NCBI GenBank assembly: GCA_020024555.1
Contig: JAHHTQ010000001.1
Span: forward strand, 124,001 to 188,000
Direction: 5' to 3'
DNA length: 64,000 bases
DNA from: Angelakisella sp.
GTDB lineage: Bacteria > Bacillota > Clostridia > Oscillospirales > Ruminococcaceae
Below, one piece after another: positions 9,572-18,500 of this stretch (the first letter of the stretch is position 1; each line of letters starts with the position of its first letter). The position numbers and the translations under genes are program-made. Below the pieces are notes generated by a model. It saw nothing but the letters and a program-made list of their open reading frames with translations. It searched no databases and had not been told where the DNA came from.

Positions 9572-10312
9572 ATGAAAAAATATAAATTCTATTTTTCTTT
9601 TTTACTGTTTATTGCTCTTTTCATATTTGCTTTTTTCAGTATCTCACAAATTAATGACAGAGTGGATACCATAATGACAGATATGAAAATATATGAAAAG
9701 CCATATATTACTATTGATGCAGGTCATGGGGAGTTCGATGGGGGAGCAGAAAACAAATCACTGAATATTACAGAAAAAGACTTGAACTTGGACATTGCAA
9801 AAAAATTAAAAAATTTATTGGTGATGACAGGTTACGAAGTGAAGATGACACGGGAAGATGATACGTCAACCTGTGATGACGGACTGAATACAATAAGGGA
9901 CAAAAAGAAGTCGGATATACATAATCGTTTAAAATTAATGACAGAAAAAGAAGACAGCATAAATATAAGCATTCATATGAATAAATTTGATGCGGAATAT
10001 GTACATGGAGCGCAAGTATTCTATGCGCCGAATGAAAAAAACAGTGATGTGTTGGCTGATTTTATACAGAAATCTTTTGCTGAAAATTTACAGACAGATA
10101 ACAAAAGAAAAACCAAAAAAGCCGACAAATCAATATATATTTTATATTATAATAAAGTTAATCCATGCGTTATGGTAGAATGTGGGTTTATATCGAACAA
10201 CAATGAGGGAAAACTACTAAAAACAAGCGAATATCAAAATAAATTGGCTATAACATTATTAAAAGGAATAAATGATTTTAATAGCAGAGAGGAAACGGAA
10301 AATGCCACCTAA
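9572..10312 (+). CDS. cwlD: N-acetylmuramoyl-L-alanine amidase (Amidase_3, CwlD-like)
   Basis: The 246-residue protein has an N-terminal signal anchor (about residues 4-25) and an Amidase_3 catalytic domain. Zinc ligands are visible: His in DAGHGEFDGG, Glu in NITEKDLNL, and His in ISIHMN; the catalytic Glu is in MVECGFISN. The size and single-domain layout match CwlD, which removes peptide from muramic acid to form the spore-cortex muramic lactam needed for germination. The sporulation role is inferred from size and from the spoIIIA operon in the window. ATG 9572 is preferred over GTG 9560, which overlaps the AGAGGTG site. The end overlaps radA by 11 bases, implying coupled translation. Confidence 0.82.
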   Translation: MKKYKFYFSFLLFIALFIFAFFSISQINDRVDTIMTDMKIYEKPYITIDAGHGEFDGGAENKSLNITEKDLNLDIAKKLKNLLVMTGYEVKMTREDDTSTCDDGLNTIRDKKKSDIHNRLKLMTEKEDSINISIHMNKFDAEYVHGAQVFYAPNEKNSDVLADFIQKSFAENLQTDNKRKTKKADKSIYILYYNKVNPCVMVECGFISNNNEGKLLKTSEYQNKLAITLLKGINDFNSREETENAT

Positions 10313-11693
10313 ATCAAAATCAAAGACAGTTTATATATGCAATGAATGTGGGTATGAATCTCCGAAATGGATGGGCAGATGCCCTGAGTGCCAGTGCTGG
10401 AATACCTTTGAGGAAGAAGTAAAGATAACGTCAACAGCAAAAGAAAAAATAAGTTCAGTAACTGTTACCAATTCATTACAGCAAGACAATACAACAGAAA
10501 AGCTATCAGAAATAGTAGCAGATGAGTCATCAAGGCATAAAACAAATATCAGTGAGCTAGACAGGGTGCTTGGCGGCGGAATAGTAAAAGGCGTAGCCGT
10601 TTTGGTTTGCGGTGACCCCGGAATAGGTAAATCCACCATTTTGTTGCAAATGTGCAAAGCAATAGAAGATGAGCTAAACATACTCTATATTTGTGGTGAA
10701 GAAAGTATGCGACAAGTTAAACTCCGCGCCAATAGACTTGGGCTAAAAGGTGATAATGTCAGTATGACGCAGTGCACAGACGCAGAACAATTAACAGAAA
10801 TTATATTGAAAAATAAACCACAGCTTGTAATAGTGGACTCTATACAGACAATATCCGTGAGTTCTTTGTCTTCGTCTTGCGGAAGTATCACGCAAGTTCG
10901 TGAATCGGCGCAACTACTTATGAATGTTTGTAAGTCAAATGAAATTCCGCTTTTTATAGTCGGACATGTAAATAAAGACGGTGGAATAGCAGGCCCAAAG
11001 GTGCTTGAACATATGGTAGATACTGTTTTGTATTTTGAGGGTGACAGAAATTTAAGTTACAGAATTTTGCGTTCAATAAAAAATCGTTTTGGTTCAACGA
11101 ACGAAATAGGTGTTTTTGAAATGAACGAAGATGGATTAAGTGAAGTAACAAATCCCTCAGAGGCGCTTCTTAACGGACGCCCGCTTGATGTATCCGGCAC
11201 TTGTATAACGTGTCTTTTGGAAGGCACACGTCCTATACTTTTGGAAGTGCAGGCGCTTGTTTCAAAAACAAGTTTCGGTACGCCGAGACGTGTTGCAACC
11301 GGATTTGATTATCAAAGAATGGGTTTACTTATAGCAGTAATCGAAAAACGGGCAGGTTATTTTATGGGAAATCTTGATGTCTTTGTAAATGTCACAGGCG
11401 GTATGCGTATAGATGAACCGTCAGCAGATTTATCCGTATGCTTGTCTCTTATATCAAACCTTATTGATAAGAGTATAAATTCTGAGCTTATTGCTTTTGG
11501 TGAAGTTGGTCTTACAGGCGAGGTGCGTTCTGTATCACAATTAACTGTGCGTATGGGCGAAGCATATAGACTTGGTTTTAGAAAGTTCATCATTCCAAAA
11601 AGCAATTTCAGTGTAATAGAAAAATCAAATTACAAAGATGCTCAGATTTATACTGTTTCAAATTTAAGTGAAGCAATTAATTTAATAAAATAA
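10302..11693 (+). CDS. radA: DNA repair protein RadA
   Basis: A 463-residue protein with the full RadA architecture: an N-terminal C4 zinc finger (YICNECGYESPKWMGRCPEC), a RecA-like ATPase with Walker A GDPGIGKST and Walker B LVIVDSIQT, the RadA-specific KNRFG motif, and a C-terminal Lon-protease-like domain (ADLSVCLSLISN, FGEVGLTGEVR). RadA promotes branch migration in recombination and repair. I took ATG 10302 because GAGAGG lies about nine bases upstream and the zinc finger follows directly. Translation is probably coupled to cwlD, whose last codons overlap. Confidence 0.96.
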   Translation: MPPKSKSKTVYICNECGYESPKWMGRCPECQCWNTFEEEVKITSTAKEKISSVTVTNSLQQDNTTEKLSEIVADESSRHKTNISELDRVLGGGIVKGVAVLVCGDPGIGKSTILLQMCKAIEDELNILYICGEESMRQVKLRANRLGLKGDNVSMTQCTDAEQLTEIILKNKPQLVIVDSIQTISVSSLSSSCGSITQVRESAQLLMNVCKSNEIPLFIVGHVNKDGGIAGPKVLEHMVDTVLYFEGDRNLSYRILRSIKNRFGSTNEIGVFEMNEDGLSEVTNPSEALLNGRPLDVSGTCITCLLEGTRPILLEVQALVSKTSFGTPRRVATGFDYQRMGLLIAVIEKRAGYFMGNLDVFVNVTGGMRIDEPSADLSVCLSLISNLIDKSINSELIAFGEVGLTGEVRSVSQLTVRMGEAYRLGFRKFIIPKSNFSVIEKSNYKDAQIYTVSNLSEAINLIK

Positions 11694-11695
11694 AA

Positions 11696-11848
11696 CTATT
11701 CTTTTTTGTTAGAGCAAAAGTATATACATTTACCGTTATTGTTTTCTGCATAGTCGGTATTGTTTATATTGTTTTTTGCGCTACACGAATAATTACAATA
11801 TCCATCTTTTTGATGTATGCATTGTTCACTGCAAGGAATAGTATTCAT
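11696..11848 (-). CDS. Small cysteine-rich protein (50 residues)
   Basis: A complete minus-strand ORF of 50 residues has a strong ribosome binding site (AGGAG, six bases before ATG 11848). It carries six cysteines at positions 6, 10, 18, 22, 41 and 45, with a His at 12. The pattern (C-x3-C, then H-QKDG-x-C-x3-C, then CIYFC near the end) suggests a metal-binding knuckle. It resembles short Clostridia proteins often mislabelled as hydroxymyristoyl-ACP dehydratase, which are really of unknown function. The stop lies two bases past the convergent radA stop, so radA readthrough would be antisense to it. The function is unknown. Confidence 0.72.
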   Translation of the reverse strand: MNTIPCSEQCIHQKDGYCNYSCSAKNNINNTDYAENNNGKCIYFCSNKKE

Positions 11849-11871
11849 AGTTATCTCCTGTTTTTATTTTT

Positions 11872-11917
11872 GCGGATTATCTTTTTACTTAACGTAACTA
11901 GATAACCGCTTTTTTTA
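11872..11917 (+). terminator. Terminator-like hairpin after radA
   Basis: GCGG-TTATCT (from 11872) pairs with AGATAA-CCGC (to 11909) with one bulged A, followed by TTTTTTT at 11910. In plus orientation it would end radA transcription beyond the small antisense ORF. On the minus strand it falls in the 5' leader of that ORF. Confidence 0.6.
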
Positions 11918-12050
11918 TTGTATATAGATAATGTGTGCAGATAATTAGTTGTTATTCAAAAATAAAGTATTTTTTTATAGTTTATTTACAGAAAAAATGT
12001 ACACAATATTGTTGTTATACAAAATGATTAATGGGGAGAGGGGATATAAT

Positions 12051-13067
12051 ATGAAAAAGATATTTTTATTATTTTTAACAATGTTTATAGTTTATATGGT
12101 TGGTATGGTTCCAAGATATATAGTAAAAGATTACAAAGAAATAGAGCTTTTGGAAACAAAGAGCATAAAATACTTACCAACATACGAAAATATCGGAGTA
12201 GTAAAAAAAAATAAAAGTATTGAACTTCTTGCAAATAAAGATATGATAATTACAGAAAAACTGATTAAAAACGGTTTTGTAAACTCCGGTGAAAAGATTG
12301 GAAATGTTCAGTACGAATTAGGCAACGAAAATATACTTGTAAGCAACATATCAGATGATATTGATAAATACAAAGCAATGCAAGCTATGCTTAATAAGGA
12401 TATTGATATAAATGATAAAAAAATACAAGATATAATAAATACTTACAAGATAAGCAGTAATATTATTGAAAAAAAAGAAGATTGTAATGAATATTTGACT
12501 TCGCCAATAAGCGGAGATATCGAATGGTCGGTTTTTGGCAATAATATATTTGTGCCAAAAGGCGCTACTTTGTGTAAGATATATAATAATGATTATGTTA
12601 CTGTTCATTGCAATATAAAAGAGGAGGAACTGCCTAAATATAAAATAGGTATGAAGGTGAATATTAAGAGTAAAGATGGAAATATGTGCGTAGGATATAT
12701 AACAGATATAGTAAAAGCGGTTAAAAATACAATTAAAGATAATTCGGTTATGCCAATGATAGAGATAGTGATAAAGGCTGATGGCGGTGAAAACCTATTA
12801 ATAGGCAGTAGCGTCAACTGTGTTATAGAGGATTTTGAAGAAAAAGAAATATTGACAGTTCCGTTTACAGCTATTAATCAGGACAATATAGGAGAATACG
12901 TAATGCTTTATGATAACGGTGAGTATCGAAAACAATATATAACAGTAGGAGAGGAGCTTGGGAACAGTACCATTATATCAAGTGGCTTGTGTGACAGTGA
13001 CATAATTGTCAGCGATATATCAAATTACAATTTGCAAGATAAACATATAATTACAAAGATAGGGTAG
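12051..13067 (+). CDS. Membrane-fusion (periplasmic adaptor)-like protein
   Basis: A 338-residue protein with an N-terminal membrane anchor (about residues 4-24) and an extracytoplasmic part whose second half looks like an efflux adaptor. It has a lipoyl-like SPISGDIEWSVFGNNIFVPKG segment, a beta-barrel region (EEELPKYKIGMKVNIKSKDG), and a membrane-proximal domain with ILTVPFTAINQD and VMLYDNGEYRKQYITVG. Such proteins partner MacB-type ABC permeases, and a permease follows after ten bases. GGGGAGAGGGG before ATG 12051 sets the start over an upstream TTG. The coiled-coil hairpin is short or degenerate. The substrate is unknown. Confidence 0.72.
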   Translation: MKKIFLLFLTMFIVYMVGMVPRYIVKDYKEIELLETKSIKYLPTYENIGVVKKNKSIELLANKDMIITEKLIKNGFVNSGEKIGNVQYELGNENILVSNISDDIDKYKAMQAMLNKDIDINDKKIQDIINTYKISSNIIEKKEDCNEYLTSPISGDIEWSVFGNNIFVPKGATLCKIYNNDYVTVHCNIKEEELPKYKIGMKVNIKSKDGNMCVGYITDIVKAVKNTIKDNSVMPMIEIVIKADGGENLLIGSSVNCVIEDFEEKEILTVPFTAINQDNIGEYVMLYDNGEYRKQYITVGEELGNSTIISSGLCDSDIIVSDISNYNLQDKHIITKIG

Positions 13068-13077
13068 GTGCTTTTGT

Positions 13078-14229
13078 TTGCAAAATAAGAATAATAAACA
13101 AGTTTTTACAATTATCGGTATAGCAACAGGAGTATTTTCTGTATTTTTGATAACTGTTATATGTTGCACAGGTAAGGAAATATTCAATAGAAGTTTAAGC
13201 AGTATGGGGTTTAATTGTATTACCATAAATGCAGTAGACAGTAATTTAAATACATTAACCGATGAAGATATGATTTTTGCAATAGATAATGACAGTGTTG
13301 TTTCCGCAGCTCCGTTGATGGTAGGTATGGGGCAGGCTTCAAACAGCAGAGTTATATCGAATACTATTGTTGGTGGAATTGATAATAGGTCGGCAAAAAT
13401 TTTTGGTGTGGAATTACTATATGGTAGACTTTTTAATACAAGTGAAATTTTGAAAAATAAAAAAGTTTGTATAATATCAGATGAAATGGCAGAGGATTTT
13501 TTTCACAGAAAAAATGTTATAGGTAAAGAAATTTACTTAACGGTTGACGGAATAAACGAATTATTTGAAATTATAGGGATAAGCACAGCGCAGAATAATT
13601 ATTTGATGAGTGCGGTAGGGGATTATGTACCATATTTTGTATATATACCATATACCAGTTTTATGAATATTGCATCAACAAGCAATATATCGAATATACT
13701 TGTCGAGATAGATAAAGAAGCCGATTTTGATACAGTTGGAAAAAGTTTAACGGATAAATTGAATTTAAAATACGGATACAATAATTTATATAAATATGAG
13801 AATTTGTCGTCTCAAAAAGAAAAACTTGATGAAATATTAAATATAGTGACACTGCTTTTGGTGGCTATCGGTTTTATATCTTTTGTGGTTTCGGGTATGG
13901 GTATAATAACGGTTATGCTATCCTCAATAAAGGAACAGACAAAAGAGATAGGCATAAAAAGGGCGATAGGAGCAACAGATTTTGATATAACGAAAGATTT
14001 TTTAATTAAAGCAGTTATATTAAATGCAAAGGGCTGTATTTTGGGCTTGGGAATACTGTTAACGGTAATTTTGCCAATAAAAATATTTGTAGATATACCG
14101 ATTATTATTCCCTATGCTTTATTATCAAAAATATTAATCATTATGCTTGTCTTTGGCGTAATTTTTGGTGTATATCCGGCAATGTCAGCCACAAAGCTTA
14201 ATCCCGTAGATGCTCTCAGAAGTGAATAA
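13078..14229 (+). CDS. MacB/FtsX-type ABC transporter permease
   Basis: A 383-residue permease with an N-terminal transmembrane helix (about 11-33), a large extracellular MacB-type domain, then three C-terminal helices (about 255-285, 315-340 and 345-370). Family motifs include MGIITVMLSSIKEQTKEIGIKRAIGAT and YPAMSATKLNPVDALRSE. The start is TTG 13078, served by AGGTG seven bases upstream; no ATG lies near. Such permeases need an ATP-binding subunit and usually sit next to its gene, but none is present in the window. It probably works with the preceding adaptor gene. Confidence 0.85.
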   Translation: MQNKNNKQVFTIIGIATGVFSVFLITVICCTGKEIFNRSLSSMGFNCITINAVDSNLNTLTDEDMIFAIDNDSVVSAAPLMVGMGQASNSRVISNTIVGGIDNRSAKIFGVELLYGRLFNTSEILKNKKVCIISDEMAEDFFHRKNVIGKEIYLTVDGINELFEIIGISTAQNNYLMSAVGDYVPYFVYIPYTSFMNIASTSNISNILVEIDKEADFDTVGKSLTDKLNLKYGYNNLYKYENLSSQKEKLDEILNIVTLLLVAIGFISFVVSGMGIITVMLSSIKEQTKEIGIKRAIGATDFDITKDFLIKAVILNAKGCILGLGILLTVILPIKIFVDIPIIIPYALLSKILIIMLVFGVIFGVYPAMSATKLNPVDALRSE

Positions 14230-14239
14230 AAAATAAAAT

Positions 14240-14268
14240 TTGTATTTATATCGACATTATGTTATAAT
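14240..14268 (+). promoter_or_regulatory. Sigma-A-type promoter of the YitT-like gene
   Basis: TTGTAT at 14240-14245 and TATAAT at 14263-14268 are separated by 17 bases, about 36 bases before the start codon. Confidence 0.55.
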
Positions 14269-14303
14269 CTTCATTAAAAGACAAGAGAGATGGAGAATAA
14301 AAA

Positions 14304-14927
14304 TTGCTAAAAAACAAAAAAGAAATTAAAAAATATCTATATGTGATAATTGGCGCTACTATATTATCTTTTGGTATTTATAATGTGCATCAGCAAACAG
14401 ATATTACCGAGGGTGGTATTTTGGGAACTTTGCTTTTACTTGAATACTGGTTCCATATACCACCGCCAATAAGTAGTTTTGTAATGGATTTCGTCTGCTA
14501 TGGTGTGGCTTTTCTATGTTTTGGTAAAGTGTTTGCCAAATTTGCTATAATATCAAGTTTAACTTTTGCCACAACTTATTCATTATGGGAACTGTTCCCA
14601 CCGATACTTCCAAATTTGAGTGATTATCCTCTCATAGCAGCAGTAGTTGGCGCATTGTTTGTAGGTATAGGTTGCGGTTTGGTTGTAAGAGAGGGCGGTG
14701 CGTGTAATGGCGACGATGCCCTTGCTATGATACTTTCTAAATTTACAAAAAAACCAATAGCATTTTGCTATATGTTTACAGATTTGACTGTATTATTGCT
14801 ATCCCTTACATACATACCATTTGCAAGAATAGTATATTCATTGGTAACAGTTACAATATCTTCATTTATCCTTGGTAAAATAGTCGATACCAAAAAGGAA
14901 GATGATAAAAAAGATGATATTCATTAA
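14304..14927 (+). CDS. YitT family membrane protein
   Basis: A 207-residue integral membrane protein with five or six hydrophobic segments. The first contains the motif IYNVHQQTDITEGGILGTLL, close to the YitT/DUF161 family signature, and the middle has VREGGACNGDDALAMILSK. The C-terminal cytosolic ligand domain of full-length YitT proteins (about 280 residues) is missing, so this is the membrane part only, ending in a charged tail. It starts with TTG 14304 after GGAG at about 14291. The function of the family is unknown. The gene stands alone between a promoter and a strong terminator. Confidence 0.75.
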   Translation: MLKNKKEIKKYLYVIIGATILSFGIYNVHQQTDITEGGILGTLLLLEYWFHIPPPISSFVMDFVCYGVAFLCFGKVFAKFAIISSLTFATTYSLWELFPPILPNLSDYPLIAAVVGALFVGIGCGLVVREGGACNGDDALAMILSKFTKKPIAFCYMFTDLTVLLLSLTYIPFARIVYSLVTVTISSFILGKIVDTKKEDDKKDDIH

Positions 14928-14960
14928 ATACAAACGTTTTAATTAAATATTATATACAAA

Positions 14961-14998
14961 TAAAGAGTTAAATCCTAAAATTAGGATTTAACTCTTTA
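14961..14998. terminator. Bidirectional terminator between the YitT-like gene and fur
   Basis: A perfect 18-base inverted repeat (TAAAGAGTTAAATCCTAA against TTAGGATTTAACTCTTTA) with a two-base centre is flanked by T-rich sequence on one side and A-rich on the other. It lies between two convergent genes and can end transcription of both. Confidence 0.85.
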
Positions 14999-14999
14999 T

Positions 15000-15401
15000 T
15001 TATGCAATATTCTCAGCTTTATGATACTTACACTTACAACTTTGACAAAGTCCCTGTAAAACGATATTTTCGTTTTTTATTACAAAACCTGTTGTATTTT
15101 CGATATTCTCACAAAGCGATGTCGTAAGTTCAGACGGCAAATCCTCAACTGCGCCACATTCCTTGCAAACCACATGTATATGGGTATCTGTTCTGCCATC
15201 AAACCTATCCGAGCCACTCTGCACAGACAATTTTAGAATAATACCATTTTCTGCAAGCTGATTAAGATTTCTGTATACTGTTCCCAAGCTAATTTTTGGT
15301 TCTTTTATTTTAACTAGGTTATATATTTCATCAGCAGTAGGATGAATGGGATTTTCTATAAGCGTACTTAAAATAAGCTCACGTTGTTTGGAATATTTCA
15401 G
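15000..15401 (-). CDS. Fur family transcriptional regulator (Fur/PerR type)
   Basis: A 133-residue repressor beginning KYSKQRELILSTL with a winged helix (HPTADEIYNLV, LGTVYRNLNQL) and a dimerisation domain with HIHVVCKECG and CQSC, the two CxxC pairs binding structural zinc. Fur proteins sense iron, PerR senses peroxide; sequence alone does not decide here. The only well-placed initiator is CTG at 15401-15399: AAAGGAG lies seven bases upstream, and the upstream in-frame TTG at 15431 has no ribosome site and would precede it. A CTG start is rare. A Fur-box-like palindrome overlaps the predicted transcription start, implying autoregulation. Confidence 0.9.
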   Translation of the reverse strand: MKYSKQRELILSTLIENPIHPTADEIYNLVKIKEPKISLGTVYRNLNQLAENGIILKLSVQSGSDRFDGRTDTHIHVVCKECGAVEDLPSELTTSLCENIENTTGFVIKNENIVLQGLCQSCKCKYHKAENIA

Positions 15402-15417
15402 AAAAATTCTCCTTTCT

Positions 15418-15436
15418 GATAATAATAACAATTATC
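15418..15436. promoter_or_regulatory. Fur-box-like operator in front of the Fur-family gene
   Basis: The 19-base site GATAATAATAACAATTATC agrees at 16 of 19 positions with the classic Fur box GATAATGATAATCATTATC. It lies just downstream of the -10 element of the Fur-family gene, where a bound repressor would block transcription. Confidence 0.6.
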
Positions 15437-15442
15437 ACTTTT

Positions 15443-15471
15443 ATAATAATATATTTTTCATAATATGTCAA
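15443..15471 (-). promoter_or_regulatory. Promoter of the Fur-family gene
   Basis: On the minus strand TTGACA (15471-15466) and TATTAT (15448-15443) are separated by 17 bases. The predicted start of transcription falls at the edge of the Fur-box-like palindrome. Confidence 0.65.
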
Positions 15472-15522
15472 GTGACAGATTATGCATAAAATATAATAAA
15501 CATAATACTATTTAATAAAATG

Positions 15523-15550
15523 TTGACATTTTGACAGAAAATTGTATAAT
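15523..15550 (+). promoter_or_regulatory. Consensus promoter of the macroglobulin-like gene
   Basis: TTGACA at 15523-15528 and TATAAT at 15545-15550 are both perfect, with a 16-base spacer, 33 bases before the ATG. It is divergent from the Fur-family promoter, whose -35 box lies about 50 bases away. Confidence 0.7.
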
Positions 15551-15582
15551 ATAATTAAATATTAACTATGGAGGTATATATT

Positions 15583-18500
15583 ATGAATAAAATAAAGTTA
15601 TTGAAATTATTTAGTCTGACTATAATATTTTTATTATTATTCAGCGCATGCGGTAATAAAATCGATGAAGTGGAAACTTTTAATAATTTTATTATCGTAG
15701 CTGATAAATATACTCCTTATGGAACTAATGTAGATACCAAATTTCTACTTACAACTCCACAGGAATATAGTGAGAAAGATATACATAAAGTTTTGAGCGT
15801 AGAGCCAAACTTTGACTATACTATAAAAAAAGTAAAGGAAAGAGAGTTTGAAATAACGCCTAAAACAAGTCTGGATAAGGATAAAGAATATGTTTTTAAG
15901 CTCAAAAATACCAAGAGTGAGCCTATGAATATATCATTTAAAACTTTGGGAGATTTTAGATTTATAAAGGCAAATGCCAATCCAACATCGTTTACTTTTC
16001 CAATAGAACTGGTATTTAATTCTGCGCCGACAGAGATTGAAAAACATATAAAGATAGAACCTGAAACAGATTTCAGAATAAATTATTTTGAGAATACGGC
16101 TGTTTTGGTTATAGATTATAACAATAAAAATAGATCTGAAATCAAAACTTTCAATATTACAATAGATGAGAATTTGACAAATGAATATGGAGAAAAATTA
16201 GGTAAAGCAGAGTCACTGTCATATACGGTAAAGATAGAAAATTACGAACCTGAATTTCTAAAATTGATAAACTACTCCTCTAATATGACATATTCTATTT
16301 CATCTAAAAATATGTATGAATCATTTTTAACCAACGAAGTACCTTGTATATTACTTACAAATGATAATTTGCTCTACAATAGCGGAAAAGGTATGGAAGG
16401 TCAAGAGAACATTAAAAATATAGATATTAATACTACTGTATATAAGATGAACTCATATAAGGATTTTGAATATAATCTGCGTATGTTTGAAATGCACGAC
16501 AATATGAATTTGGAAACTGAGATATACACAGAAAACTTTACTGAATATGCAAAGTTTTCAAAATCTATTGATTTTGCAAAAGCAAAGGAAAATGAAGAAA
16601 AATTTTTGTATTTATTATTCCCCGATAAATTACCAAGTGGACATTATGCGGTTAAAATGGAATATAAAGCAGGCGATAAGACAGGGGTGCTATATAAATT
16701 AATACAAATTTCCCCATATTCATATTATTATATTCAAAATGAAAATGATGTGAGAGTATGGTTAAATGACAGTATTACTAAACAACCTCTTAATAATGCA
16801 AATGTTAAAGTAAGCACAATTCCTTTTAAGAGATATGGTTTTGGAAGTAGAAACGAAGAAGATAATTTTGTACCCACACAAGAATATTATTCTACAACAG
16901 ACAAAAAAGGAATATCTAATTTAAATATTGAAAAAGCATTATCCAAAGCTACAATAACAATGGAAAAAGACGGTTTTGTACTTTGTGATATTTTATCAAG
17001 TATTGGCAAATCAAACAAAACATTTGATGACAAGTATTTTAATGCGCTTTATCTTGATAAAAATATGTACAAACCAACTGATGAAATTTCATTTTTTGGT
17101 GTTATAAAATCAAGAAATAACGTTCCGCAACCTAAAAAAGTATATTTGTATATGAAATCTTCCGTTAATCAAGATATTAAACACGCAATACTTCAAAAAG
17201 TAGAAGCAGAGGTAAATGAAAACGGTACTTTTACAGGCAAACTCAGTTATAAAGATTTATCTGCCGGTTATTTTCAGATTATATATACCGATGATGAAAA
17301 AGGACTTTTCGATGAAGAGGGAAATATAATTTATAATAATTACGGTTCAGAATATTTTACCATTTTGGACTATGTGCTGCCTGATTTTACTTATACATCA
17401 TCATTAAACAAAGAGATATTCGGTTACGATGATAATATAGAATATACTTTTACATCTATGTTGTATGACGGTACGCCTTACAGTGGCAAAGAAGTAAAGG
17501 TAAATTGGAATGGGTATGGTAAAGGCGAAGACGCGCTGCAAAGTTTTGTAACAAATAATAAAGGAAATATATCAGCAAGCAAGAAAATAAGTGATATTTT
17601 TACGGAATATATGTCGTGGAGACCTGAACAAGCCGCTATTTCCGCAGAGAGTGTGCAAAGTGAGAATACACCTTTCTCATTCTTTAAACCATATACATAT
17701 TTTCCGTCGGATATTATGTTAAGATTGGATATCAAAGAAAATGATAAATCAAACACATTAACAATAAAGACAAATAAAATAGATTTATCAAAAATTGATG
17801 TTTACAGTCCATTGGATTATGAAAATTATGAAGAAAAAATAGTTGGAACTCCTCTTGTAAAAGATGTAGAAATTGACATAAAAAAACATATTAGTACAAA
17901 AGAAAAAGTAGGGGAGTATTACGATCCATATCTCCAAGAGATTATTCCGAAATACACTTATAATGTGGAAATACAGGACTTTATGAAAAAAACTGTCAAA
18001 ACAGATGACAAAGGTGTTGCTGTAATTACTGATTTACCGCTTGCGGAGAAGGATATAAACTACATTATATATGTGAAAGCAAAAGACGGCAAAGGCAAAA
18101 CGATTGAAGAAGAAATCCATATATCTCATAACAATATGCCTTATGGTAAAGGTTACTATGAGAAAAAAGAAGATATATATACAATAAAATATGCGAAAAA
18201 TAATTCAAAAAATATTTATAACAGAAGAATAAACTTTGACAAAGGAGAAACCATTCAATTTTCACTTTGTCAAGACAATAAACCCGTGACCTTTACAGAA
18301 AAAGATAAGTTACTGGTAAACATTACAATTAACGATGAAACAACGACAACGGTGTATGACACATCAACTGTCGATATCAAATTGGAAGATAAATTGTTAC
18401 CGAGATTTTATTTAAATATCGCTTACTTTGACGGTGAGCATATTTATGCTTTCGCTCCGCAAGAATTTACAATCAATACAAATTCTGTTTCATTGGATAT

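Noticed and set aside
15441..15455. PerR box in the Fur-family promoter (TTATAATAATATATT)
   Set aside because: Only one half matches the PerR consensus and it coincides with the -10 element; the nearby 19-base Fur-box-like site is much better.
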